Of a stretch of DNA of 10,379 bases, positions 1 through 7,174 are shown in pieces. The number at the start of each line of letters is the position of its first letter. Position 1 is the first letter of the stretch. The notes below the pieces were generated by a model. That model was not told the origin of the DNA. It searched no databases and worked only from the letters and a program-made list of their open reading frames with translations. Position numbers and translations under genes: made by a program. The stretch spans positions 1-10,379 of the forward strand of contig NZ_CAMLRU010000092.1 of the NCBI RefSeq assembly GCF_946482535.1, written 5' to 3'. Source of the DNA: an uncultured Flavobacterium sp. (GTDB lineage Bacteria > Bacteroidota > Bacteroidia > Flavobacteriales > Flavobacteriaceae).

Positions 1-27
1 AGACGTTCCGGAGCGAATGTAAAATGT

Positions 28-57
28 AAAGGTCGGAAATTTTCCGGCCTTTTTTTA
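28..57 (+). terminator. Rho-independent terminator, possibly bidirectional
   Basis: An inverted repeat pairs positions 28-36 (AAAGGTCGG) with 44-52 (CCGGCCTTT), with one G-T wobble, and is followed by a T-rich run. On the plus strand it would end a gene lying left of the window. Read on the minus strand, the stem is followed by a less perfect T-rich tract, so it may also end the receptor operon, whose stop codon is at 60-62. Two short plus-strand reading frames run in from position 1 and stop at 22 or 29. Either could be the tail of the upstream gene, but the fragment is too short to identify. Confidence 0.75.
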
Positions 58-59
58 TT

Positions 60-2585
60 TTAAAAACTGAGTTTTACGTTAAAATTAGGCGTCATTTCAA
101 GCGAATAAGTATCCACGCTTTCCACCGAATTGTCCGTTGTGTTTACCCGATAAAAACGATTCAGACTGTTTTGGGTATTCAATAAATTTAAAATTGAAGC
201 GGCAGTTTGCAAACTCAGTTTCGAATTCAATTTCCAATCTTTTGAAACGGAAAAATTCATTTGAAAATAATCTTTCAATTTAGAATTGTTGGGCGAATTG
301 TAAACAATCTCAGGATTTGCTGTGGTAACGGTAAAGGAAGTAGGTGTCGTGACCGGTCTTCCGGTATGCCACTTGGCTCCCAAGGCCAACTTCAATTTAT
401 TCCATTCATAAATTCCGGCCCAAGAAACGGCATGACTAATCTCATAATTGTTAGGGAACGAAGTATTCAGCAATTCATCAAAGTCATATTGATTGTCGTT
501 GTAAGAGTAGCTCAACCAAGTATAAAATCGATTGAAGGATTTTTGAATCAAAAACTCTGCTCCCAAAACTTGATAATCGCCGACTGTTTTTTCCAATTCA
601 AATTGGTTTTGAAAACCTTGACTGCTGCTGGTAATTCCGGTAATTTTTTTATAAAAATTGTCTAGCGTAAGCAACCAATTGTTCTTTTTAAAACTCAATC
701 CCAAAGAAATCTGGTTGCTTTTTTGAATCGGTATGGTCGAATTGTTGGCCAATGTCCAGCGTCTTTTTTCTACTCCCAAAAAATCTTGTTGTAAATCGAT
801 AATTTGCGAGAGTGTTTGGCTTTTTTGTTCGCCCAAAATCTCCAATCGCAAGCTTGAAGTCAAAGCTTGATTAAATTGCACTCTCGGCTCCAAAAGAAAG
901 AAACCAAATTTGTCAAAGTAATTCAGACGAACACCGGTTTTGAGCAAAGTTTTTTTGCTTTCGGTTTCCAAGATGCCTTCGGCAATCCCAACATGTGTCA
1001 GCAAGACATTGGTAATTGTTCTGGAGAAAAACGGCAAATTGATTTCATCAAAATTGGTAATCCCTATTTCATTGAATTGGTAACCGGTATTGAAGGTAAT
1101 CTTATCCGAAATCACATTCGAATTTCGCACTTGAAATCCGGTGTCAAGGACTTGGTTTTTTTGGTCTAAAATCTGATTGCTCTCCAAGGTTTCAAAAGAA
1201 GAATTTAAATCATAACTCGAAAAATAGCCTTTAAATTCGGTGAAGTGTTTAGAATTCCATACCGTTTTCCATTGAACAGTACCGCCAAAACTCTCTTGTT
1301 CTAAGGCGCTGTTTTTACTCAAATCGGCAGAAGATTGTTGGAATTGCAAGGTGTTTTCTATGGCAATTACATCAATGTTCAATTCGTTTTTGCGGCCTAT
1401 TTTTTGCTGAAATTGGGCCGTGATATCATAAAAATAAAAATCCACATCACTTTGGTAATCTACTATTTCATTAGTGTTCAAATCGGTAATTACCGTGTTT
1501 TGAAATATCCGATTGCTGTAATTTCGATAGGTAGGAGAATTAAAAAAATCAGTGAGCGAACGTCTGGCCGATAAGGTAAGATTGGCATTTTCAGAAACTT
1601 TGAGCTTGGTATAAAACTCGGCACTGATGAGGTTGGTGCTAAAACTGCTGTTGGTATTTTCTACCGTATTGGTGCGTGAGGATATATCAACCAAACTCGA
1701 AACACTTTCTCCAAAAAAAGCCGAACTACCGTTTTTAGTAATCGAGATGGTTTGCGCCAAAGAAGGATTAAACGCTGATATTAATCCAAAAAAATGTCCG
1801 GTTTGGAACATTCGAATGCCATTCCACAGAAACAAATTTTGATCGTGTGTGCCACCGCGAACATTGATATTGGAAATGGTTTCGTCTATGCTGATAATGC
1901 CCGGAACTTGCTGCATGGTTTGCAAAACATCGGGTTCAATCAGTCCCGGAAGGATGCCGAATTTTTTGGGCTTAACTTCAATAGTACCATCGCTTTTTTT
2001 GCTGATTCCCGTGGCTAAATACCTTTGGGTAACCACTTCGTCCAACGATTGTGTAACCGATTGTAACTTGAATTTCGGACAATCGATGACATACAAGGTT
2101 TCGGGATTAATTACAAAAGATTGATAGCTTTGGTGTTGCACCGAAATCTTAGCCGAAGACACTTTAGGCAATTCAAAATAACCGTCCTGATTGGTAAAAA
2201 CGGTTATGCTTGTTTGGTCTATTTTGATTAGTGCATTTTCTATCCCTTTTTCGGTATCGGCATCAAGCAAAAAACCACAAAGCGGTTTGTCTTGCTTTTG
2301 GTTGTTGTAAATGGTGTAGTACTTTTGAGCAACCCGTTTGAACTGTAATTGGGTTTCTTTTTTGAGGTATTCAATCTTCTGGTCCAAGGACCATTTTTTG
2401 TCGGGTTCAACTACTGCAAAAACCACAATTTCATCTTCAATATAGCTGAATTTTATATCATGTTGCTGACTGATTTGCGCCAAAATGTTCTTCAATGGCA
2501 TGACATTCTTTTCTCCTTGCGCCATACTGTAGGCCAAAGAAAAGAAACAGAAAAGGAGTGAATAGACTAATCTATTTTTCTGCAT
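60..2585 (-). CDS. TonB-dependent outer-membrane receptor with STN signalling domain (FecA-like transducer)
   Basis: An 841-residue outer-membrane receptor that should import a ligand using TonB energy and also signal its presence. From the N-terminus there is a Sec signal peptide (about 1-22, ending SMAQ) and an STN domain (about 29-92), the part that contacts a FecR anti-sigma factor in FecA-type transducers. A carboxypeptidase-regulatory-like beta domain follows (about 101-180), then a plug domain (about 205-305, with VPGI and NVRGGTHDQN motifs), then a beta-barrel ending in a terminal Phe, as usual for barrel proteins. The ATG at 2583-2585 is preferred over the TTG codon directly before it. 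It overlaps the end of fecR by 14 bases, so translation is probably coupled. No SusD-like gene lies next to it, which argues against a standard SusCD glycan system. The ligand cannot be read from sequence; a siderophore, a cofactor or a peptide are all possible. Confidence 0.95.
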   Translation of the reverse strand: MQKNRLVYSLLFCFFSLAYSMAQGEKNVMPLKNILAQISQQHDIKFSYIEDEIVVFAVVEPDKKWSLDQKIEYLKKETQLQFKRVAQKYYTIYNNQKQDKPLCGFLLDADTEKGIENALIKIDQTSITVFTNQDGYFELPKVSSAKISVQHQSYQSFVINPETLYVIDCPKFKLQSVTQSLDEVVTQRYLATGISKKSDGTIEVKPKKFGILPGLIEPDVLQTMQQVPGIISIDETISNINVRGGTHDQNLFLWNGIRMFQTGHFFGLISAFNPSLAQTISITKNGSSAFFGESVSSLVDISSRTNTVENTNSSFSTNLISAEFYTKLKVSENANLTLSARRSLTDFFNSPTYRNYSNRIFQNTVITDLNTNEIVDYQSDVDFYFYDITAQFQQKIGRKNELNIDVIAIENTLQFQQSSADLSKNSALEQESFGGTVQWKTVWNSKHFTEFKGYFSSYDLNSSFETLESNQILDQKNQVLDTGFQVRNSNVISDKITFNTGYQFNEIGITNFDEINLPFFSRTITNVLLTHVGIAEGILETESKKTLLKTGVRLNYFDKFGFFLLEPRVQFNQALTSSLRLEILGEQKSQTLSQIIDLQQDFLGVEKRRWTLANNSTIPIQKSNQISLGLSFKKNNWLLTLDNFYKKITGITSSSQGFQNQFELEKTVGDYQVLGAEFLIQKSFNRFYTWLSYSYNDNQYDFDELLNTSFPNNYEISHAVSWAGIYEWNKLKLALGAKWHTGRPVTTPTSFTVTTANPEIVYNSPNNSKLKDYFQMNFSVSKDWKLNSKLSLQTAASILNLLNTQNSLNRFYRVNTTDNSVESVDTYSLEMTPNFNVKLSF

Positions 2586-3486
2586 CAACCGTTGTTAAGA
2601 TGAATTTGTTTTTACTCACTTTAATAGGTTTCAAATGGTAGCTTGAAGACAAAATTTGCAAGGCAGTATCAATATTTTCAGCAGGAACAGTTCCGGTGAA
2701 TAATTGTGAATTGCCATTTGATTTCAATTCCAAAGTTACATTAAAATGTCGCTCAAATTCACTTACAATCGATTTTAAATTGGCTTGGTAAAAAACCAAC
2801 TCATTATTTAACCATTCCGGGCTTTGCACAAGGCTTTGCGGAATGTCTATAGCTTTTCCGTTTTCAAAGGCTACGCTCATGCCTTTGGTGATTATCAATT
2901 CTTGGTCTTCGTAATTTACTTTTACTTTGCCTTCATAGCAAGTCACATCAAATCGATTGTCACGTTGTTTGACATTGAATTGTGTTCCGAGAACAGTTAC
3001 TTTTCCCAAAGTAGTATTGACTTCAAATTTTTTTCCTTTGGCTACTTTAAAATAGGCTTCTCCTTCCAGATTCAGCGCTCTGTTGTTGTCCCAATTCCAT
3101 TTTTTATATTGAATTTCGGAACCCGAATTTAAAACTACTTCTGAATTATCGGGTAAAGTAAAAGTGTTTAAAGCACCGTTTTCGGCATATACTGTTGAAG
3201 TGGCGAAGTTTTGATAGGTAAACAATAATCCCAATCCGATTACCAACACAGCGGCTACTCTGAAGAACCAGCTTTGGGTAAGCGCTATGGTTTTAACTTC
3301 TTTCTTAGGCAATGCTGTGATTTTAGACAAAACCACTGCTTCGTCAAAAGCCGGCGTTTCCAACTCAGAAGAGTATTTTTTGATTTTATCATATATAGCA
3401 AAGTCAGGCTCAGCTTGGAATGCAGCCAATTCATCGTCGGTCATTTCTCCCGAAAGCCATTTTGCTAATTTGTAATTTTCTTCCAT
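2572..3486 (-). CDS. FecR-family anti-sigma factor with DUF4974 domain
   Basis: A 304-residue single-pass inner-membrane regulator. The cytoplasmic N-terminal part (about 1-70) would hold the sigma factor. One hydrophobic segment (about 73-91, FFRVAAVLVIGLGLL) crosses the membrane. The periplasmic FecR domain (about 97-193) shows the usual F-x-LPD-x-S-x-V-x-LN pattern and an 'EGEAYFKV' segment. A C-terminal DUF4974-type domain (about 229-300, starting LVFYQANLKSIVSEFE) is typical of Bacteroidetes FecR proteins and resembles an STN fold. By family knowledge the periplasmic part reads the state of the receptor's STN domain. The gene lies 45 bases downstream of the sigma gene and overlaps the receptor gene, so all three are probably one operon. 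A FecR protein can be an inhibitor or can be needed for sigma activity; the sequence does not decide this. Confidence 0.95.
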   Translation of the reverse strand: MEENYKLAKWLSGEMTDDELAAFQAEPDFAIYDKIKKYSSELETPAFDEAVVLSKITALPKKEVKTIALTQSWFFRVAAVLVIGLGLLFTYQNFATSTVYAENGALNTFTLPDNSEVVLNSGSEIQYKKWNWDNNRALNLEGEAYFKVAKGKKFEVNTTLGKVTVLGTQFNVKQRDNRFDVTCYEGKVKVNYEDQELIITKGMSVAFENGKAIDIPQSLVQSPEWLNNELVFYQANLKSIVSEFERHFNVTLELKSNGNSQLFTGTVPAENIDTALQILSSSYHLKPIKVSKNKFILTTVDAEK

Positions 3487-3526
3487 AATCTATTGCATTT
3501 CAGTACTAGAACAACTGCGGTTTATT

Positions 3527-3537
3527 TTACCCTACTT
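3527..3537 (+). repeat. Left arm of inverted repeat flanking the ECF sigma gene
   Basis: The sequence TTACCCTACTT includes the sigma gene's stop codon. Its exact reverse complement, AAGTAGGGTAA, occurs at 4104-4114 on the other side of the gene. Read on the minus strand, this arm gives AAGTAGGGTAA, followed after 14 bases by GTTCTAGTA, all inside or at the edge of the 45-base sigma-fecR gap. The repeat is seen directly. A role as operator, promoter element or RNA structure is inference. Confidence 0.5.
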
Positions 3538-4053
3538 AAAATGATCAAACTCTTTGCGCAATTCTAACAAGGCCAAATGGATGCGCTTTTCAACGGCTTT
3601 TACCGAAATGTTTAGTTCGGCAGCAATTTCAGCATATTTTTTTCCGTCAATGCGGTGCATCAAAAAAGCCACACGCTGGGTTTCATTGAGCTTCTGAATG
3701 GCAGTTAATAACTTGGTTTTGAATTGGTCTTCTTCCAATAGGAATTCCGGACTCTCATTCGTGCTCTCGCTTTTGCCTGAATTTTTAGCATACTTAAGCA
3801 CTACTTTTTGATGGGCAATTACATTCAGCGAAGCATTATTGGCAATGGTATAAACATAAGATTTCGCCTTCTCTACAGGAACATCGGCACAATTTTGCCA
3901 TAATTTGATAAAGGCTTCTTGGGTGACATCTTCCGCTTGGTCTTCGTTGCCAAACTTGTAGTAGAGATAATTTCGCAAGGCCTTGGCATGGCTTTTAAAG
4001 AAGCCGGAAAAAATATGTTCCTTGCAAATTCCTGATAACTCCTCTTTTGACAT
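3532..4053 (-). CDS. ECF (extracytoplasmic function) RNA polymerase sigma factor, FecI-like
   Basis: A 173-residue sigma-70 family protein with only regions 2 and 4, as in ECF sigma factors. Region 2 spans about 16-82 and includes the core-binding and -10 recognition segment (EDQAEDVTQEAFIKLWQN). Region 4 spans about 112-168 and ends in a helix-turn-helix (YAEIAAELNISVKAVEKRI) for -35 contact. The linker between them (about 90-110) is Ser/Glu-rich. Length is normal for Bacteroidetes ECF factors paired with FecR. The ATG at 4051-4053 is the natural start because region 2 begins soon after. It is the first gene of the sigma-fecR-receptor operon and is divergent from two lipoprotein genes. It probably transcribes the receptor operon and perhaps the divergent unit, but no promoter for it was recognised with confidence. 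An 11-bp inverted repeat lies just upstream of the gene and again over its stop codon. Confidence 0.95.
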   Translation of the reverse strand: MSKEELSGICKEHIFSGFFKSHAKALRNYLYYKFGNEDQAEDVTQEAFIKLWQNCADVPVEKAKSYVYTIANNASLNVIAHQKVVLKYAKNSGKSESTNESPEFLLEEDQFKTKLLTAIQKLNETQRVAFLMHRIDGKKYAEIAAELNISVKAVEKRIHLALLELRKEFDHFK

Positions 4054-4103
4054 ACGATTTGATAACTTGGTCTTTTGGTAAAAATAATTATTTTTTTCAA
4101 CTA

Positions 4104-4114
4104 AAGTAGGGTAA
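4104..4114 (+). repeat. Right arm of inverted repeat, in the divergent sigma/lipoprotein intergenic region
   Basis: AAGTAGGGTAA is the exact reverse complement of 3527-3537. It sits near the middle of the 109-bp gap between the sigma gene (starts 4053, minus) and the first lipoprotein gene (starts 4163, plus). This is where an element controlling either or both units could lie. The rest of the gap (4054-4162) is AT-rich, and I found no convincing TAnnTTTG promoter box there on either strand. Confidence 0.5.
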
Positions 4115-4162
4115 TTTTACAAATGCATGTTTAACTATCAAAATCAACCCAATTATCGTCTT

Positions 4163-5209
4163 ATGAAAGCAATCCGATACCTGATTTTCAGCGTTCTGTT
4201 TTTTTCTTTGGGCAGCTGCCAAAAAGAAGAAGAAACCGTTATTCAAGACAATACCGAGAGTTTTGTGGTCAATGAACCCATTGCCGGATTGTTGTCAAGA
4301 ACGTCACAAAACCCAACTTCTATTGACAATGTTTTGGACAATTCAAGTTGTTTCAGCGTGCAATTACCGGTAACCGTTATTGTTAACGGTGAACAAATCA
4401 CAGTTACTACTGAAGCCGATTACCAAATAGTACAAGCGGCTATTGATGAATTTTCAGATGATGATGATTTGGTCAACTTTGTCTATCCGATTACAATTAT
4501 CTATCAGAATTTCCAATCCCAAGTTTTACAAGATGCGGATGATTTAGACGATGTGATTGATGATTGTGGCGAAGACGATGGTTTTGATGAAATCGATTGC
4601 ATCACTTTGGTTTACCCGATTACCATTAATATTTATGACAGTAACAACCAATTGGCCAACACTGTTACCATAACGAGCAACAGTAACTTGTTTAATTTTC
4701 TAGCTAATTTAGGCAGTAACACTTATGTAGCCATCAATTACCCGATTTCAGCCATTAATTCCAACGGGCAAACAGTTGTCATTAATTCTAACAGCGAATT
4801 AGAGAATTTTATTGAAGATTCCATCGATGATTGTGACGATGACAATTCAGGAGGAAGTGGCGGTTCCGGAAGTTCTGCTTTTACCGATGTTTTAACTTCA
4901 GGGACTTGGTACATTTCGTATTATTTTGAAGACGATGACGATGAGACAAGTGATTTTAACGGATATACCTTTACCTTTAATACTAACGGAACTTCAACAG
5001 CTGTGCGTAACAGTATGACCACCAACGGGACTTGGAGCACTTTTGTCGATAGCGGTCAAAACAAATTAGATTTGATTTTTGACGGTTTGGCTTTAGACGA
5101 AATCGAAGATGATTGGCGAATAATAGAATATTCCAATACCCAAATTCGACTCAAAGACGTAAGCGGTGGTGACGGTAGCACGGACTATTTGACTTTTACT
5201 AAAAACTAA
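4163..5209 (+). CDS. Probable surface lipoprotein with four YPI-type repeats and a lipocalin-like C-terminal domain
   Basis: A 348-residue predicted lipoprotein of unknown function. The start at 4163 is chosen over an in-frame ATG at 4127 because it begins a clean lipoprotein signal peptide ending LGSC, with Cys19 as the lipidated residue. The next residues, QKEEE, match the Q-K-(D/E)2 surface-export signal described for Capnocytophaga, so surface exposure is likely. Residues 63-224 hold four degenerate repeats of about 35-40 residues. Each has a strand motif (LPVTV, YPITI, YPITI, YPISA), then an extended segment, then an acidic helix-like end (for example DADDLDDVIDDC). Cys63, 135, 146 and 224 bracket repeat pairs and could form disulfides. 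A Gly/Ser linker (229-238) leads to a C-terminal beta-rich domain (243-348) containing SGTWYISYY and ending LTFTKN, plausibly lipocalin-like. It is divergent from the sigma gene and in a unit with the next gene, 26 bases away. Confidence 0.85.
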   Translation: MKAIRYLIFSVLFFSLGSCQKEEETVIQDNTESFVVNEPIAGLLSRTSQNPTSIDNVLDNSSCFSVQLPVTVIVNGEQITVTTEADYQIVQAAIDEFSDDDDLVNFVYPITIIYQNFQSQVLQDADDLDDVIDDCGEDDGFDEIDCITLVYPITINIYDSNNQLANTVTITSNSNLFNFLANLGSNTYVAINYPISAINSNGQTVVINSNSELENFIEDSIDDCDDDNSGGSGGSGSSAFTDVLTSGTWYISYYFEDDDDETSDFNGYTFTFNTNGTSTAVRNSMTTNGTWSTFVDSGQNKLDLIFDGLALDEIEDDWRIIEYSNTQIRLKDVSGGDGSTDYLTFTKN

Positions 5210-5235
5210 TATTCAACTAACTAATATCTGAGACT

Positions 5236-5697
5236 ATGAAAAAACTATTTTTAATTCCGACTTTATTTTGCCTTTTCATGTTAAATGTGGCGTCTATGTG
5301 CAGCTCTGATGATTCTTCTTCGTCTTCACAAGACCCAACACCGGTTATTAATACCGCTACACAAGGAACATGGAGAGTAACCAGCTATGTTGATTCAGGT
5401 ACCGATGAAACCAATCACTTTACAGGATACAATTTTACTTTTGCTACCGGCGGTGTTTTAAGCGCTACCAACGGAACCAATACCTATACCGGAACTTGGT
5501 CTGTAACCAATGACAGCAGTGATGATGATAGTCCAAGCAGCGACTTAGACTTCAATATTGCTTTTGCGTCTCCGGCTAACTTTGCAGATTTAACTGATGA
5601 CTGGGATATCGTATCTTATACCGCTACCACCATTTCATTAATCGATGTAAGTGGCGGTAATGGCGGAACCGATACGTTGGTGTTTACCAAAAATTAA
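5236..5697 (+). CDS. Small probable surface lipoprotein, paralogue of the upstream protein's C-terminal domain
   Basis: A 153-residue predicted lipoprotein of unknown function. The signal peptide (about 1-21) ends NVASMC, with Cys22 as the likely lipidated residue. Met at the -1 position is unusual for a lipobox, but the following SSDDSSSSS run resembles the Ser-Asp-rich surface-export signals of Flavobacterium and Bacteroides. Residues 43-153 align by eye with residues 246-348 of the upstream lipoprotein. Shared landmarks are GTWRVTSY/GTWYISYY, F-x-GY-x-FTF, NGTxTxxGTWS-like segments, DDWDIVSY/DDWRIIEY, IDVSGG/KDVSGG and a terminal FTKN. So this gene is essentially that domain alone on its own lipid anchor, probably after a duplication. 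The fold may be lipocalin-like. It is 26 bases downstream of its neighbour and closed by a terminator, so co-expression is likely. Confidence 0.82.
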   Translation: MKKLFLIPTLFCLFMLNVASMCSSDDSSSSSQDPTPVINTATQGTWRVTSYVDSGTDETNHFTGYNFTFATGGVLSATNGTNTYTGTWSVTNDSSDDDSPSSDLDFNIAFASPANFADLTDDWDIVSYTATTISLIDVSGGNGGTDTLVFTKN

Positions 5698-5732
5698 AGG
5701 ATTTACAGAAAAAGATATTACACTTTCAATTT

Positions 5733-5766
5733 AAAACCATCTCTGAGAAATGAGATGGTTTTTTTT
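5733..5766 (+). terminator. Rho-independent terminator after the lipoprotein pair
   Basis: A perfect 11-bp stem pairs 5733-5743 (AAAACCATCTC) with 5752-5762 (GAGATGGTTTT), with an 8-base loop. The T-run continues to 5766. It separates the lipoprotein unit from ffh, which has its own promoter candidate just downstream. Confidence 0.92.
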
Positions 5767-5801
5767 ATTTAGTCAATTACAGAAGTTCTAAATCAAATCC
5801 T

Positions 5802-5809
5802 TAAATTTG
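5802..5809 (+). promoter_or_regulatory. Putative -7 promoter box (TAnnTTTG) for ffh
   Basis: TAAATTTG fits the Bacteroidetes primary-sigma -7 consensus TAnnTTTG and lies 23 bases before the ffh start codon. That would give a short leader. A clear TTG -33 element at the usual spacing was not found, so this is a moderate call. Confidence 0.5.
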
Positions 5810-5832
5810 CACTTCATTAAAACAAGCATACA

Positions 5833-7170
5833 ATGTTCAATAATTTAAGTGATAAACTAGACAAAGCATTACATATCCTAAAAGGACATGGTAAAATAAC
5901 GGAAGTCAATGTGGCCGAAACTTTAAAAGAAGTACGTCGAGCCCTACTTGACGCCGACGTTAATTTTAAAATTGCCAAAGATTTTACCACTAGAGTTAAA
6001 GACAAAGCCATTGGTGAAAATGTATTGACCACTTTACAACCGGGTCAATTGATGGTGAAAATCGTAAAAGATGAATTGACCGCATTAATGGGTGGTGAAG
6101 CAACCGGAATCAATTTATCCGGTAATCCGTCCATTATTTTGATGTCGGGTTTACAAGGTTCGGGTAAAACTACCTTTTCCGGAAAATTGGCCAATTACCT
6201 CAAAACTAAAAAAGGCAAAAAACCATTATTGGTGGCTTGTGATATCTATCGTCCGGCGGCAATCAATCAGTTGCATGTAGTTGGTGACCAAATAGGCGTA
6301 GAGGTTTATTCGGAACCCGAAAATAAAAACCCGGTTCAAATTGCTTTGAATGCGATACAACACGCAAAATCTAATGGTTATAACGTAGTCATTGTCGATA
6401 CCGCCGGTCGTTTGGCCATCGATGAAGAAATGATGAACGAAATTGCGAATGTACATGCGGCCATCAAACCACAAGAAACATTGTTCGTAGTTGATTCAAT
6501 GACCGGTCAAGATGCGGTAAATACGGCAAAAGCCTTTAATGACCGATTGAATTTTGACGGAGTTATTTTAACTAAGTTAGACGGTGATACCCGTGGTGGA
6601 GCTGCGATTTCGATTAAATCGGTGGTGGATAAACCAATTAAATTTATCGGAACCGGTGAAAAGATGGAAGCTATCGATGTATTCTATCCTTCGCGTATGG
6701 CGGAAAGAATTCTCGGTATGGGTGACGTAGTTTCCTTGGTAGAAAGAGCGCAAGAACAATACGACGAAGAAGAAGCCAGAAAACTCCAAAAGAAAATCGC
6801 CAAAAACGAATTTGGTTTCGATGATTTCTTAGCGCAAATCCAACAAGTGAAAAAAATGGGGAATATGAAGGACTTGGTCGGAATGATTCCCGGCGCCGGA
6901 AAAGCCCTAAAAGATGTTGAGATTGAAGACGATGCTTTCAAACATATCGAAGCCATAATTCACTCGATGACACCATTGGAAAGAAGCAAACCTGCGGTGA
7001 TTGATATGAAAAGAAAAAACCGAATCGCCAGAGGTTCGGGGACCAAAATAGAACAAGTAAATCAATTGCTGAAGCAATTCGACCAAATGAGCAAAATGAT
7101 GAAGATGATGCAAGGCGGTGGCGGCAAAAACTTGATGCGCATGATGGGCGGCATGAAAGGGATGAGATAA
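5833..7170 (+). CDS. ffh: Signal recognition particle protein Ffh (SRP54)
   Basis: A 445-residue GTPase that binds 4.5S RNA and signal sequences of nascent chains, then docks with FtsY to target inner-membrane proteins to the translocon. The N domain is about 1-95. The G domain carries the P-loop GLQGSGKT (106-113), DIYRPAA (137-143), DTAGR (189-193) and TKLDGDTRGG (247-256). The M domain (about 297-445) includes the RNA-binding segment ARGSGT (399-404) and a Met-rich C-terminus with Met-Met pairs and Gly runs. Length and motif order are standard for bacterial Ffh. The ATG at 5833 begins the N domain directly. It stands alone behind a terminator and a promoter candidate; folD follows after a hairpin. 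Confidence 0.99.
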   Translation: MFNNLSDKLDKALHILKGHGKITEVNVAETLKEVRRALLDADVNFKIAKDFTTRVKDKAIGENVLTTLQPGQLMVKIVKDELTALMGGEATGINLSGNPSIILMSGLQGSGKTTFSGKLANYLKTKKGKKPLLVACDIYRPAAINQLHVVGDQIGVEVYSEPENKNPVQIALNAIQHAKSNGYNVVIVDTAGRLAIDEEMMNEIANVHAAIKPQETLFVVDSMTGQDAVNTAKAFNDRLNFDGVILTKLDGDTRGGAAISIKSVVDKPIKFIGTGEKMEAIDVFYPSRMAERILGMGDVVSLVERAQEQYDEEEARKLQKKIAKNEFGFDDFLAQIQQVKKMGNMKDLVGMIPGAGKALKDVEIEDDAFKHIEAIIHSMTPLERSKPAVIDMKRKNRIARGSGTKIEQVNQLLKQFDQMSKMMKMMQGGGGKNLMRMMGGMKGMR

Positions 7171-7174
7171 AGTA

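Noticed and set aside
1..29. 3' end of a plus-strand gene at the left edge (stop at 20-22 or 27-29)
   Set aside because: The terminator at 28-57 makes an upstream gene likely, but two frames are possible and fewer than ten codons are visible, so no gene is called.
261..2561. Several plus-strand open frames of 70-134 codons opposite the TonB receptor gene
   Set aside because: They lie antisense to a full-length receptor with clear domains, their translations show no recognisable motifs or signal peptides, and they overlap one another.
3504..3520. Imperfect palindrome CAGT...ACTG in the sigma-fecR gap
   Set aside because: Only four terminal bases pair, which is no more than chance.
4133..4160. 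ECF-like promoter, AAC (4133-4135) with CGTC (4157-4160), before the first lipoprotein gene
   Set aside because: The 21-base spacer is longer than the usual 16-17, and transcription would start inside the coding region, after the 4163 start codon.
4127..4162. Upstream ATG extending the first lipoprotein by 12 residues
   Set aside because: The extension (MFNYQNQPNYRL) would precede and spoil a standard lipoprotein signal peptide starting at 4163.
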